Positions 1 to 12,744 of a DNA stretch of 64,000 nt are shown one piece after another. Below the pieces are notes generated by a model. It did no database searches. It was not told the origin of the DNA and was given only the letters and a program-made list of their open reading frames with translations. The DNA comes from Galaxea fascicularis. Lineage: Eukaryota; Cnidaria; Anthozoa; Scleractinia; Euphylliidae. How positions within the stretch are numbered: the first letter of the stretch is position 1; every line of letters starts with the position of its first letter. Location: the NCBI GenBank assembly GCA_948470475.1, contig OX419342.1, forward strand, positions 938,201 through 1,002,200, read 5' to 3'. The position numbers were made by a program, and so were the translations under genes.

Positions 1-177
1 ATCATGTGGAAATGCTTCCAAGACCTCCGACAACCTGATTTCTATTGTTATTTGAGCTGTGTGCAAGATTTTAGCAAAGTTGAAATTTTGACCAAAACCC
101 AAAGGGGGGACCACATGGTCTTGAGTCAAATTTTGAATTTGGCTTAAACTCTGCCTATTTCAAAAAGGAACCTAGAA
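1..177 (+). repeat. Reference monomer M1 (consensus-like)
   Basis: This monomer carries the majority state at every position I use as a marker. Landmarks in monomer coordinates: 'atcatgtgg' 1-9, 'agacctccgac' 21-31 with the only consensus CpG at 28-29, 'tattgttat' 43-51, 'gagctgtgtgcaag' 54-67, 'gttgaaattttgacc' 79-93, six Gs at 104-109, the dyad 'gaccacatggtc' 109-120, 'tcaaattttga' 126-136, 'ggcttaaactctg' 141-153 and 'caaaaaggaacctagaa' 161-177. Base count gives 68 G+C of 177. All variants below are described against this copy. Confidence 0.95.
109..120. other. Short dyad in the monomer (representative copy)
   Basis: GACCA-CA-TGGTC is a 5-bp inverted repeat around a 2-bp centre, directly after the G6 run. 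A second near-palindrome, TCAAA-T-TTTGA, lies at 126-136. Both recur in almost every monomer. Short dyads are common in centromeric satellites and could be protein-binding or non-B-DNA sites, but no known binding-site consensus is matched. Confidence 0.5.
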
Positions 178-354
178 ATCATGTGGAAATGCTTCCAAGA
201 ACTCCGACAACCTGATTTCTATTGTTATTTGAGCTGTGTGCAAGATTTTAGCAAAGTTGAAATTTTGACCAAAACCCAAAGCGGGGACCACATGGTCTTG
301 AGTCAAATTTTGAATTTGGCTTAAACTCTGCCTATTTCAAAAAGGAACCTAGAA
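178..354 (+). repeat. M2, 'aactcc' variant monomer
   Basis: It carries 'aagaactccgac' in place of 'aagacctccgac', a variant found across the whole array, and a private 'aagcgggg' change in the G run. Confidence 0.85.
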
Positions 355-1062
355 ATCATGTGGAAATGCTTCCAAGAACTCCGACAACCTGATTTCTATT
401 GTTATTTGAGCTGTGTGCAAGATTTTAGCAAAGTTGAAATTTTGACCAAAACCCAAAGGGGGCACCACATGGTCTTGCGTCAAATTTTGAATTTGGCTTA
501 AACTCTGCCTATTTCAAAAAGGAACCTAGAAATCATGTGGAAATGCTTCCAAGACCTCCGACAACCTGATTTCTATTGTTATTTGAGCTGTGTGCAAGAT
601 TTTAGCAAAGTTGAAATTTTGGCCAACACCCATAGGGGGGACCACATGGTCTTGAGTCAAATTTTGAATTTGGCTTAAACTCTGCCTATTTCAAAAAGGA
701 ACCTAGAAATCATGTGGAAATGCTTGCAAGAACTTTGACAACCTGATTTCTATTGTTATTTGAGCTGTGTGCAAGATTTTAGCAAAGTTGAAATTTTGAC
801 CAAAACCCAAAGGGGGGACCACATGGTCTTGAGTCAAATTTTGAATTTGGCTTAAACTCTGCCTATTTCAAAAAGGAACCTAGAAATCATGTGGAAATGC
901 TTCCAAGACCTCCGACAACCTGATTTCTATTCTTATTTGGGCTTTGTGCAAGATTTTAGCAAAGTTGAAATTTTGACCAAAACCCAAAGGGGGGACCACA
1001 TGGTCTTGAGTCAAATTTTGAATTTGGCTTAAACTCTGCCTATTTCAAAAAGGAACCTAGAT
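355..1062 (+). repeat. M3-M6, first (partial) copy of the zone A marker block
   Basis: Four monomers in fixed order. M3 has 'aactcc', 'ggcacc' and 'cttgcgtc'. M4 has 'ggccaacacccatag'. M5 has 'tgcttgcaagaactttgac', which destroys the CpG. M6 has 'tcttatttgggctttgtg'. The same order recurs at 5665-6372, 7966-8673 and 13099-13806, so this is a fragment of an older higher-order unit. M6 also begins the 10-monomer duplication. Confidence 0.85.
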
Positions 1063-2655
1063 ATCATGTGGAAATGCTTTCAAGAACTCCGACAACCTGA
1101 TTTCTATTGTTATTTGAGCTGTGTGCAAGATTTTAGCAAAGTTGAAATTTTGACCAAAACCCAAAGGGGGGACCACATGGTCTTGAGTCAAATTTTGAAT
1201 TTGGCTTAAACCCTGCCTATTTCAAAAAGCAACCTAGAAATCATGTGGAAATGCTTCCAAGACCTCCGACAACCTGATTTCTATTGTTATTTGAGGTGTG
1301 TGCAAGATTTTAGCAAAGTTGAAATTTTGACCAAAACCCAAAGGGGGGACCACATGGTCTTGAGTCAAATTTTGAATTTGGCTTAAACTCTGCCTGTTTC
1401 AAAAAGGAACCTAGAAATCATGTGGAAATGCTTCCAAGACCTCCGACAACCTGATTTCTATTGTTATTTGAGCTGTGTGCAAGATTTTAGCAAAGTTGAA
1501 ATTTTGACCAAAACCCAAAGGGGGGACCACATGGTCTTGAGTCAAATTTTGAATTTGGCTTAAACTCTGCCTATTTCAAAAAGGAACCTAGAAATCATGT
1601 GGAAATGCTTCCAAGACCTCCGACAACCTGATTTCTATTGTTATTTGAGCTGTGTGCAAGATTTTAGCAAAGTTGAAATTTTGACCAAAACCCAAAGGGG
1701 GGACCACATGGTCTTGAGTCAAATTTTGAATTTGGCTTAAACTCTGCCTATTTCAAAAAGGAACCTAGAAATCATGTGGAAATGCTTCCAAGACCTCCGA
1801 CAACCTGATTTCTATTGTTATTTGAGCTGTGTGCAAGATTTTAGCAAAGTTGAAATTTTGACCAAAACCCAAAGGGGGGACCACATGGTCTTGAGTCAAA
1901 TTTTGAATTTGGCTTAAACTCTGCCTATTTCAAAAAGGAACCTAGAAATCATGTGGAAATGCTTCCAAGACCTCCGACAACCTGATTTCTATTGTTATTT
2001 GAGCTGTGTGCAAGATTTTAGCAAAGTTGAAATTTTGACCAAAACCCAAAGGGGGGACCACATGGTCTTGAGTCAAATTTTGAATTTGGCTTAAACTCTG
2101 CCTATTTCAAAAAGGAACCTAGAAATCATGTGGAAATGCTTCCCAGAACTCCGACAACCTGATTTCTATTGTTATTTGAGCTGTGTGCAAGATTTTAGCA
2201 AAGTTGAAATTTTGACCAAAACCCAAAGGGGGCACCACATGGTCTTGAGTCAAATTTTGAATTTGGCTTAAACTCTGCCTATTTCAAAAAGGAACCTAGA
2301 AATCATGTGGAAATGCTTCCAAGACCTCCGACAACCTGATTTCTATTGTTATTTGAGGTGTGTGCAAGATTTTAGCAAAGTTGAAATTTTGACCAAAACC
2401 CAAAGGGGGGACCACATGGTCTTGAGTCAAATTTTGAATTTGGCTTAAACCCTGCCTATTTCAAAAAGGAACCTAGAAATCATGTGGAAATGCTTCCAAG
2501 ACCTCCGACAACCTGATTTCTATTGTTATTTGAGGTGTGTGCAAGATTTTAGCAAAGTTGAAATTTTGATTAAAACCCAAAGGGGGGACCACATGGTCTT
2601 GAGTCAAATTTTGAATTTGGCTTAAACTCTGCCTATTTCAAAAAGGAACCTAGAA
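886..2655 (+). repeat. 10-monomer higher-order repeat, copy 1 (1,770 bp, M6-M15)
   Basis: Marker order: M6 'tcttatttgggcttt' ending 'agatatc'; M7 'tttcaagaactcc' ending 'aaaccctgcc' and 'aaaaagcaacc'; M8 'gaggtgtg' ending 'ctgcctgtttc'; M9-M12 consensus; M13 'tcccagaactcc' plus 'ggcacc'; M14 'gaggtgtg' plus 'aaaccctg'; M15 'gaggtgtg' plus 'gattaaaac'. Each marker reappears exactly 1,770 bp downstream. Confidence 0.95.
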
Positions 2656-4425
2656 ATCATGTGGAAATGCTTCCAAGACCTCCGACAACCTGATTTCTAT
2701 TCTTATTTGGGCTTTGTGCAAGATTTTAGCAAAGTTGAAATTTTGACCAAAACCCAAAGGGGGGACCACATGGTCTTGAGTCAAATTTTGAATTTGGCTT
2801 AAACTCTGCCTATTTCAAAAAGGAACCTAGATATCATGTGGAAATGCTTTCAAGAACTCCGACAACCTGATTTCTATTGTTATTTGAGCTGTGTGCAAGA
2901 TTTTAGCAAAGTTGAAATTTTGACCAAAACCCAAAGGGGGGACCACATGGTCTTGAGTCAAATTTTGAATTTGGCTTAAACCCTGCCTATTTCAAAAAGC
3001 AACCTAGAAATCATGTGGAAATGCTTCCAAGACCTCCGACAACCTGATTTCTATTGTTATTTGAGGTGTGTGCAAGATTTTAGCAAAGTTGAAATTTTGA
3101 CCAAAACCCAAAGGGGGGACCACATGGTCTTGAGTCAAATTTTGAATTTGGCTTAAACTCTGCCTGTTTCAAAAAGGAACCTAGAAATCATGTGGAAATG
3201 CTTCCAAGACCTCCGACAACCTGATTTCTATTGTTATTTGAGCTGTGTGCAAGATTTTAGCAAAGTTGAAATTTTGACCAAAACCCAAAGGGGGGACCAC
3301 ATGGTCTTGAGTCAAATTTTGAATTTGGCTTAAACTCTGCCTATTTCAAAAAGGAACCTAGAAATCATGTGGAAATGCTTCCAAGACCTCCGACAACCTG
3401 ATTTCTATTGTTATTTGAGCTGTGTGCAAGATTTTAGCAAAGTTGAAATTTTGACCAAAACCCAAAGGGGGGACCACATGGTCTTGAGTCAAATTTTGAA
3501 TTTGGCTTAAACTCTGCCTATTTCAAAAAGGAACCTAGAAATCATGTGGAAATGCTTCCAAGACCTCCGACAACCTGATTTCTATTGTTATTTGAGCTGT
3601 GTGCAAGATTTTAGCAAAGTTGAAATTTTGACCAAAACCCAAAGGGGGGACCACATGGTCTTGAGTCAAATTTTGAATTTGGCTTAAACTCTGCCTATTT
3701 CAAAAAGGAACCTAGAAATCATGTGGAAATGCTTCCAAGACCTCCGACAACCTGATTTCTATTGTTATTTGAGCTGTGTGCAAGATTTTAGCAAAGTTGA
3801 AATTTTGACCAAAACCCAAAGGGGGGACCACATGGTCTTGAGTCAAATTTTGAATTTGGCTTAAACTCTGCCTATTTCAAAAAGGAACCTAGAAATCATG
3901 TGGAAATGCTTCCCAGAACTCCGACAACCTGATTTCTATTGTTATTTGAGCTGTGTGCAAGATTTTAGCAAAGTTGAAATTTTGACCAAAACCCAAAGGG
4001 GGCACCACATGGTCTTGAGTCAAATTTTGAATTTGGCTTAAACTCTGCCTATTTCAAAAAGGAACCTAGAAATCATGTGGAAATGCTTCCAAGACCTCCG
4101 ACAACCTGATTTCTATTGTTATTTGAGGTGTGTGCAAGATTTTAGCAAAGTTGAAATTTTGACCAAAACCCAAAGGGGGGACCACATGGTCTTGAGTCAA
4201 ATTTTGAATTTGGCTTAAACCCTGCCTATTTCAAAAAGGAACCTAGAAATCATGTGGAAATGCTTCCAAGACCTCCGACAACCTGATTTCTATTGTTATT
4301 TGAGGTGTGTGCAAGATTTTAGCAAAGTTGAAATTTTGATTAAAACCCAAAGGGGGGACCACATGGTCTTGAGTCAAATTTTGAATTTGGCTTAAACTCT
4401 GCCTATTTCAAAAAGGAACCTAGAA
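2656..4425 (+). repeat. 10-monomer higher-order repeat, copy 2 (M16-M25)
   Basis: Aligned by eye to the preceding 1,770 bp, every private substitution is shared and I found no difference. The duplication is therefore very young, or is an assembly duplication. A third copy does not follow: M26 is consensus where the 'tcttatttgggcttt' monomer would be expected. Confidence 0.95.
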
Positions 4426-5310
4426 ATCATGTGGAAATGCTTCCAAGACCTCCGACAACCTGATTTCTATTGTTATTTGAGCTGTGTGCAAGATTTTAGC
4501 AAAGTTGAAATTTTGACCAAAACCCAAAGGGGGGACCACATGGTCTTGAGTCAAATTTTGAATTTGGCTTAAACTCTGCCTATTTCAAAAAGGAACCTAG
4601 AAATCATGTGGAAATGCTTCCAAGACCTCCGACAACCTGATTTCTATTGTTATTTGAGCTGTGTGCAAGATTTTAGCAAAGTTGAAATTTTGACCAAAAC
4701 CCAAAGGGGGGACCACATGGTCTTGAGTCAAATTTTGAATTTGGCTTAAACTCTGCCTATTTCAAAAAGGAACCTAGAAATCATGTGGAAATGCTTCCAA
4801 GACCTCCGACAACCTGATTTCTATTCTTATTTGAGCTGTGTGCAAGATTTTAGCAAAGTTGAAATTTTGACCAAAACCCAAAGGGGGGACCACATGGTCT
4901 TGAGTCATATTTTGAATTTGGCTTAAACTCTGCCTATTTCAAAAAGGAACCTAGAAATCATGTGGAAATGCTTCCAAGAACTCCGACAACCTGATTTCTA
5001 TTGTTATTTGAGCTGTGTGCAAGATTTTAGCAAAGTTGAAATTTTGACCAAAACCCAAAGGGGGCACCACATGGTCTTGAGTCAAATTTTGAATTTGGCT
5101 TAAACTCTGCCTATTTCAAAAAGGAACCTAGAAATCATGTGGAAATGCTTCCAAGAACTCCGACAACCTGATTTCTATTGTTATTTGAGCTGTGTGCAAG
5201 ATTTTAGCAAAGTTGAAATTTTGACCAAAACCCAAAGGGGGGACCACATGGTCTTGAGTCAAATTTTGAATTTGGCTTAAACTCTGCCTATTTCAAAAAG
5301 GAACCTAGAA
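4426..5310 (+). repeat. M26-M30, consensus and 'aactcc' monomers
   Basis: M26 and M27 are consensus-like. M28 has 'tattcttat' and a private 'gagtcatat'. M29 has 'aactcc' with 'ggcacc', and M30 has 'aactcc'. No gene or foreign sequence is present. Confidence 0.85.
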
Positions 5311-6372
5311 ATCATGTGGAAATGCTTCCAAGACCTCCGACAACCTGATTTCTATTCTTATTTGAGCTGTGTGCAAGATTTTAGCAAAGTTGAAATTTTG
5401 ACCAAAACCCAAAGGGGGGACCACATGGTCTTGAGTCAAATTTTGAATTTGGCTTAAACTCTGCCTATTTCAAAAAGGAACCTAGAAATCATGTGGAAAT
5501 GCTTCCAAGACCTCCGACAACCTGATTTCTATTGGTATTTGAGCTGTGTGCAAGATTTTAGCAAAGTTGAAATTTTGACCAAAACCCAAAGGGGGGACCA
5601 TATGGTCTTGAGTCAAATTTTGAATTTGGCTTAAACTCTGCCTATTTCAAAAAGGAACCTAGAAATCATGTGGAAATGCTTCCAAGAACTCCGACAACCT
5701 GATTTCTATTGTTATTTGAGCTGTGTGCAAGATTTTAGCAAAGTTGAAATTTTGACCAAAACCCAAAGGGGGCACCACATGGTCTTGCGTCAAATTTTGA
5801 ATTTGGCTTAAACTCTGCCTATTTCAAAAAGGAACCTAGAAATCATGTGGAAATGCTTCCAAGACCTCCGACAACCTGATTTCTATTCTTATTTGAGCTG
5901 TGTGCAAGATTTTAGCAAAGTTGAAATTTTGGCCAACACCCATAGGGGGGACCACATGGTCTTGAGTCAAATTTTGAATTTGGCTTAAACTCTGCCTATT
6001 TCAAAAAGGAACCTAGAAATCATGTGGAAATGCTTGCAAGAACTTTGACAACCTGATTTCTATTGTTATTTGAGCTGTGTGCAAGATTTTAGCAAAGTTG
6101 AAATTTTGACCAAAACCCAAAGGGGGGACCACATGGTCTTGAGTCAAATTTTGAATTTGGCTTAAACTCTGCCTATTTCGAAAAGGAACCTAGAAATCAT
6201 GTGGAAATGCTTCCAAGACCTCCGACAACCTGATTTCTATTCTTATTTGGGCTTTGTGCAAGATTTTAGCAAAGTTGAAATTTTGACCAAAACCCAAAGG
6301 GGGGACCACATGGTCTTGAGTCAAATTTTGAATTTGGCTTAAACTCTGCCTATTTCAAAAAGGAACCTAGAA
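5311..6372 (+). repeat. Zone A 6-monomer marker block, copy at M31-M36
   Basis: Order: M31 'tattcttat'; M32 'tattggtat' with 'gaccatatgg'; M33 'aactcc', 'ggcacc', 'cttgcg'; M34 'ggccaacacccatag'; M35 'tgcttgcaagaactttg' ending 'tattcg'; M36 'tcttatttgggctttgtg'. The order repeats 13 monomers later (7612) and again 29 monomers after that (12745). Confidence 0.9.
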
Positions 6373-7611
6373 ATCATGTGGAAATGCTTCCAAGACCTCC
6401 GACAACCTGATTTCTATTGTTATTTGAGCTGTGTGCAAGATTTTAGCAAAGTTGAAATTTTGACCAAAACCCAAAGGGGGGACCACATGGTCTTGAGTCA
6501 AATTTTGAATTTGGCTTAAACCCTGCCTATTTCAAAAAGGAACCTAGAAATCATGTGGAAATGCTTCCAAGACCTCCGACAACCTGATTTCTATTGTTAT
6601 TTGAGGTGTGTGCAAGATTTTAGCAAAGTTGAAATTTTGACCAAAACCCAAAGGGGGGACCACATGGTCTTGAGTCAAATTTTGAATTTGGCTTAAACTC
6701 TGCCTATTTCAAAAAGGAACCTAGAAATCATGTGGAAATGCTTCCAAGACCTCCGACAACCTGATTTCTATTGTTATTTGAGCTGTGTGCAAGATTTTAG
6801 CAAAGTTGAAATTTTGACCAAAACCCAAAGGGGGGACCACATGGTCTTGAGTCAAATTTTGAATTTGGCTTAAACTCTGCCTATTTCAAAAAGGAACCTA
6901 GAAATCATGTGGAAATGCTTCCAAGACCTCCGACAACCTGATTTCTATTGTTATTTGAGCTGTGTGCAAGATTTTAGCAAAGTTGAAATTTTGACCAAAA
7001 CCCAAAGGGGGGACCACATGGTCTTGAGTCAAATTTTGAATTTGGCTTAAACTCTGCCTATTTCAAAAAGGAACCTAGAAATCATGTGGAAATGCTTCCA
7101 AGACCTCCGACAACCTGATTTCTATTCTTATTTGAGCTGTGTGCAAGATTTTAGCAAAGTTGAAATTTTGACCAAAACCCAAAGGGGGGACCACATGGTC
7201 TTGAGTCAAATTTTGAATTTGGCTTAAACTCTGCCTATTTCAAAAAGGAACCTAGAAATCATGTGGAAATGCTTCCAAGAACTCCGACAACCTGATTTCT
7301 ATTGTTATTTGAGCTGTGTGCAAGATTTTAGCAAAGTTGAAATTTTGACCAAAACCCAAAGGGGGGACCACATGGTCTTGAGTCAAATTTTGAATTTGGC
7401 TTAAACTCTGCCTATTTCAAAAAGGAACCTAGAAATCATGTGGAAATGCTTCCAAGACCTCCGACAACCTGATTTCTATTGTTATTTGAGCTGTGTGCAA
7501 GATTTTAGCAAAGTTGAAATTTTGACCAAAACCCAAAGGGGGGACCACATGGTCTTGAGTCAAATTTTGAATTTGGCTTAAACTCTGCCTATTTCAAAAA
7601 GGAACCTAGAA
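6373..7611 (+). repeat. M37-M43, monomers between zone A blocks
   Basis: M37 ends 'aaaccctgcc' and M38 has 'gaggtgtg', the same pair that follows the block copy at 12745. M39, M40 and M43 are consensus, M41 has 'tattcttat' and M42 'aactcc'. Confidence 0.85.
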
Positions 7612-8673
7612 ATCATGTGGAAATGCTTCCAAGACCTCCGACAACCTGATTTCTATTCTTATTTGAGCTGTGTGCAAGATTTTAGCAAAGTTGAAATTTT
7701 GACCAAAACCCAAAGGGGGGACCACATGGTCTTGAGTCAAATTTTGAATTTGGCTTAAACTCTGCCTATTTCAAAAAGGAACCTAGAAATCATGTGGAAA
7801 TGCTTCCAAGACCTCCGACAACCTGATTTCTATTGGTATTTGAGCTGTGTGCAAGATTTTAGCAAAGTTGAAATTTTGACCAAAACCCAAAGGGGGGACC
7901 ATATGGTCTTGAGTCAAATTTTGAATTTGGCTTAAACTCTGCCTATTTCAAAAAGGAACCTAGAAATCATGTGGAAATGCTTCCAAGAACTCCGACAACC
8001 TGATTTCTATTGTTATTTGAGCTGTGTGCAAGATTTTAGCAAAGTTGAAATTTTGACCAAAACCCAAAGGGGGCACCACATGGTCTTGCGTCAAATTTTG
8101 AATTTGGCTTAAACTCTGCCTATTTCAAAAAGGAACCTAGAAATCATGTGGAAATGCTTCCAAGACCTCCGACAACCTGATTTCTATTCTTATTTGAGCT
8201 GTGTGCAAGATTTTAGCAAAGTTGAAATTTTGGCCAACACCCATAGGGGAGACCACATGGTCTTGAGTCAAATTTTGAATTTGGCTTAAACTCTGCCTAT
8301 TTCAAAAAGGAACCTAGAAATCATGTGGAAATGCTTGCAAGAACTTTGACAACCTGATTTCTATTGTTATTTGAGCTGTGTGCAAGATTTTAGCAAAGTT
8401 GAAATTTTGACCAAAACCCAAAGGGGGGACCACATGGTCTTGAGTCAAATTTTGAATTTGGCTTAAACTCTGCCTATTTCGAAAAGGAACCTAGAAATCA
8501 TGTGGAAATGCTTCCAAGACCTCCGACAACCTGATTTCTATTCTTATTTGGGCTTTGTGCAAGATTTTAGCAAAGTTGAAATTTTGACCAAAACCCAAAG
8601 GGGGGACCACATGGTCTTGAGTCAAATTTTGAATTTGGCTTAAACTCTGCCTATTTCAAAAAGGAACCTAGAA
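7612..8673 (+). repeat. Zone A 6-monomer marker block, copy at M44-M49
   Basis: Same marker order as 5311-6372, displaced by 2,301 bp (13 monomers). A private 'ataggggag' change in M47 separates it from the other copies. Confidence 0.9.
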
Positions 8674-9912
8674 ATCATGTGGAAATGCTTCCAAGACCTC
8701 CGACAACCCGATTTCTATTGTTATTTGAGCTGTGTGCAAGATTTTAGCAAAGTTGAAATTTTGACCAAAACCCAAAGGGGGGACCACATGGTCTTGAGTC
8801 AAATTTTGAATTTGGCTTAAACTCTGCCTATTTCAAAAAGGAACCTAGAAATCATGTGGAAATGCTTCCAAGACCTCCGACAACCTGATTTCTATTGTTA
8901 TTTGAGCTGTGTGCAAGATTTTAGCAAAGTTGAAATTTTGACCAAAACCCAAAGGGGGGACCACATGGTCTTGCGTCAAATTTTGAATTTGGCTTAAACT
9001 CTGCCTATTTCAAAAAGGAACCTAGAAATCATGTGGAAATGCTTCCAAGACCTCCGACAACCTGATTTCTATTGTTATTTGAGCTGTGTGCAAGATTTTA
9101 GCAAAGTTGAAATTTTGACCAAAACCCAAAGGGGGGACCACATGGTCTTGAGTCAAATTTTGAATTTGGCTTAAACTCTGCCTATTTCAAAAAGGAACCT
9201 AGAAATCATGTGGAAATGCTTCCAAGACCTCCGACAACCTGATTTCTATTGTTATTTGAGCTGTGTGCAAGATTTTAGCAAAGTTGAAATTTTGACCAAA
9301 ACCCAAAGGGGGGACCACATGGTCTTGAGTCAAATTTTGAATTTGGCTTAAACTCTGCCTATTTCAAAAAGGAACCTAGAAATCATGTGGAAATGCTTCC
9401 AAGACCTCCGACAACCTGATTTCTATTGTTATTTGAGCTGTGTGCAAGATTTTAGCAAAGTTGAAATTTTGATTAAAACCCAAAGGGGGGACCACATGGT
9501 CTTGCGTCAAATTTTGAATTTGGCTTAAACTCTGCCTATTTCAAAAAGGAACCTAGAAATCATGTGGAAATGCTTCCAAGACCTCCGACAACCTGATTTC
9601 TATTGTTATTTGAGCTGTGTGCAAGATTTTAGCAAAGTTGAAATTTTGACCAAAACCCAAAGGGGGGACCACATGGTCTTGAGTCAAATTTTGAATTTGG
9701 CTTAAACTCTGCCTATTTCAAAAAGGAACCTAGAAATCATGTGGAAATGCTTCCAAGACCTCCGACAACCTGATTTCTATTGTTATTTGAGCTGTGTGCA
9801 AGATTTTAGCAAAGTTGAAATTTTGATTAAAACCCAAAGGGGGGACCACATGGTCTTGAGTCAAATTTTGAATTTGGCTTAAACTCTGCCTATTTCAAAA
9901 AGGAACCTAGAA
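8674..9912 (+). repeat. M50-M56, near-consensus monomers with the first 'gattaaaac' cluster
   Basis: M50 has a private 'caacccgat'. M51 has 'cttgcg'. M54 combines 'gattaaaac' with 'cttgcg', M55 is consensus and M56 has 'gattaaaac'. The M54-M56 order recurs at M88-M90 (15400-15930), 34 monomers downstream. Confidence 0.85.
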
Positions 9913-10266
9913 ATCATGTAGAAATGCTTGCAAGACCTCCGACAACCTGATTTCTATTGTTATTTGAGCTGTGTGCAAGATTTTAGCAAAGTTGAAATTT
10001 TGATTAAAACCCAAAGGGGGGACCACATGGTCTTGAGTCAAATTTTGAATTTGGCTTAAACTCTGCCTATTTCAAAAAGGAACCTAGAAATCATGTAGAA
10101 ATGCTTGCAAGACCTCCGACAACCTGATTTCTATTGTTATTTGAGCTGTGTGCAAGATTTTAGCAAAGTTGAAATTTTGACCAAAACCCAAAGGGGGGAC
10201 CACATGGTCTTGAGTCAAATTTTGAATTTGGCTTAAACCCTGCCTATTTCAAAAAGGAACCTAGAA
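9913..10266 (+). repeat. M57-M58, 'atgtagaaatgcttgc' monomers
   Basis: Both start 'atcatgtagaaatgcttgc' in place of 'atcatgtggaaatgcttcc'. The variant becomes common in zone B at M92, M96, M100, M106 and M114. Here it lacks the zone B partner 'gtcgtgggtc'. M57 also carries 'gattaaaac'. Confidence 0.85.
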
Positions 10267-12036
10267 ATCATGTGGAAATGCTTCCAAGACCTCCGACAAC
10301 CTGATTTCTATTGTTATTTGAGGTGTGTGCAAGATTTTAGCAAAGTTGAAATTTTGACCAAAACCCAAAGGGGGGACCACATGGTCTTGAGTCAAATTTT
10401 GAATTTGGCTTAAACTCTGCCTGTTTCAAAAAGGAACCTAGAAATCATGTGGAAATGCTTCCAAGACCTCCGACAACCTGATTTCTATTGTTATTTGAGC
10501 TGTGTGCAAGATTTTAGCAAAGTTGAAATTTTGACCAAAACCCAAAGGGGGGACCACATGGTCTTGAGTCAAATTTTGAATTTGGCTTAAACTCTGCCTA
10601 TTTCAAAAAGGAACCTAGAAATCATGTGGAAATGCTTCCAAGACCTCCGACAACCTGATTTCTATTGTTATTTGAGCTGTGTGCAAGATTTTAGCAAAGT
10701 TGAAATTTTGACCAAAACCCAAAGGGGGGACCACATGGTCTTGAGTCAAATTTTGAATTTGGCTTAAACTCTGCCTATTTCAAAAAGGAACCTAGAAATC
10801 ATGTGGAAATGCTTCCAAGAACTCCGACAACCTGATTTCTATTGTTATTTGAGCTGTGTGCAAGATTTTAGCAAAGTTGAAATTTTGACCAAAACCCAAA
10901 GGGGGGACCACATGGTCTTGAGTCAAATTTTGAATTTGGCTTAAACTCTGCCTATTTCAAAAAGGAACCTAGAAATCATGTGGAAATGCTTCCAAGACCT
11001 CCGACAACCTGATTTCTATTGTTATTTGAGCTGTGTGCAAGATTTTAGCAAAGTTGAAATTTTGACCAAAACCCAAAGGGGGGACCACATGGTCTTGAGT
11101 CAAATTTTGAATTTGGCTTAAACTCTGCCTATTTCAAAAAGGAACCTAGAAATCATGTGGAAATGCTTCCAAGACCTCCGACAACCTGATTTCTATTCTT
11201 ATTTGAGCTGTGTGCAAGATTTTAGCAAAGTTGAAATTTTGACCAAAACCCAAAGGGGGCACCACATGGTCTTGCGTCAAATTTTGAATTTGGCTTAAAC
11301 TCTGCCTATTTCAAAAAGGAACCTAGAAATCATGTGGAAATGCTTCCAAGACCTCCGACAACCTGATTTCTATTCTTATTTGAGCTGTGTGCAAGATTTT
11401 AGCAAAGTTGAAATTTTGACCAAAACCCAAAGGGGGGACCACATGGTCTTGAGTCAAATTTTGAATTTGGCTTAAACTCTGCCTATTTCAAAAAGGAACC
11501 TAGAAATCATGTGGAAATGCTTCCCAGAACTCCGACAACCTGATTTCTATTGTTATTTGAGCTGTGTGCAAGATTTTAGCAAAGTTGAAATTTTGACCAA
11601 AACCCAAAGGGGGCACCACATGGTCTTGAGTCAAATTTTGAATTTGGCTTAAACCCTGCCTATTTCAAAAAGGAACCTAGAAATCATGTGGAAATGCTTC
11701 CAAGACCTCCGACAACCTGATTTCTATTGTTATTTGAGGTGTGTGCAAGATTTTAGCAAAGTTGAAATTTTGACCAAAACCCAAAGGGGGGACCACATGG
11801 TCTTGAGTCAAATTTTGAATTTGGCTTAAACTCTGCCTATTTCAAAAAGGAACCTAGAAATCATGTGGAAATGCTTCCAAGACCTCCGACAACCTGATTT
11901 CTATTGTTATTTGAGCTGTGTGCAAGATTTTAGCAAAGTTGAAATTTTGATTAAAACCCAAAGGGGGGACCACATGGTCTTGAGTCAAATTTTGAATTTG
12001 GCTTAAACTCTGCCTATTTCAAAAAGGAACCTAGAA
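10267..12036 (+). repeat. M59-M68, diverged relative of the 10-monomer repeat
   Basis: The order 'gaggtgtg' plus 'ctgcctgtttc' (M59), consensus monomers, 'tcccagaactcc' plus 'ggcacc' (M66), 'gaggtgtg' (M67) and 'gattaaaac' (M68) parallels M8-M15. It differs in having 'aactcc' at M62 and 'tattcttat' at M64 and M65. This is an older, edited copy of the unit at 886-2655. Confidence 0.8.
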
Positions 12037-12744
12037 ATCATGTGGAAATGCTTCCAAGACCTCCGACAACCTGATTTCTATTGTTATTTGAGCTGTGTGC
12101 AAGATTTTAGCAAAGTTGAAATTTTGACCAAAACCCAAAGGGGGGACCACATGGTCTTGAGTCAAATTTTGAATTTGGCTTAAACTCTGCCTATTTCAAA
12201 AAGGAACCTAGAAATCATGTGGAAATGCTTCCAAGACCTCCGACAACCTGATTTCTATTGTTATTTGAGCTGTGTGCAAGATTTTAGCAAAGTTGAAATT
12301 TTGACCAAAACCCAAAGGGGGGACCACATGGTCTTGAGTCAAATTTTGAATTTGGCTTAAACTCTGCCTATTTCAAAAAGGAACCTAGAAATCATGTGGA
12401 AATGCTTCCAAGAACTCCGACAACCTGATTTCTATTGTTATTTGAGCTGTGTGCAAGATTTTAGCAAAGTTGAAATTTTGACCAAAACCCAAAGGGGGCA
12501 CCACATGGTCTTGAGTCAAATTTTGAATTTGGCTTAAACTCTGCCTATTTCAAAAAGGAACCTAGAAATCATGTGGAAATGCTTCCAAGACCTCCGACAA
12601 CCTGATTTCTATTGTTATTTGAGCTGTGTGCAAGATTTTAGCAAAGTTGAAATTTTGACCAAAACCCAAAGGGGGGACCACATGGTCTTGAGTCAAATTT
12701 TGAATTTGGCTTAAACTCTGCCTATTTCAAAAAGGAACCTAGAA
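12037..12744 (+). repeat. M69-M72, near-consensus monomers
   Basis: M69, M70 and M72 match the reference. M71 has 'aactcc' and 'ggcacc'. Confidence 0.85.

Noticed and set aside
1203..1216. Plant telomere-like 'taaaccc' in 'ggcttaaaccctgcc' and 'aaaaccc' near the G run
   Set aside because: Only one unit long with no tandem telomere repeats; one substitution from the consensus 'taaactc' explains it.
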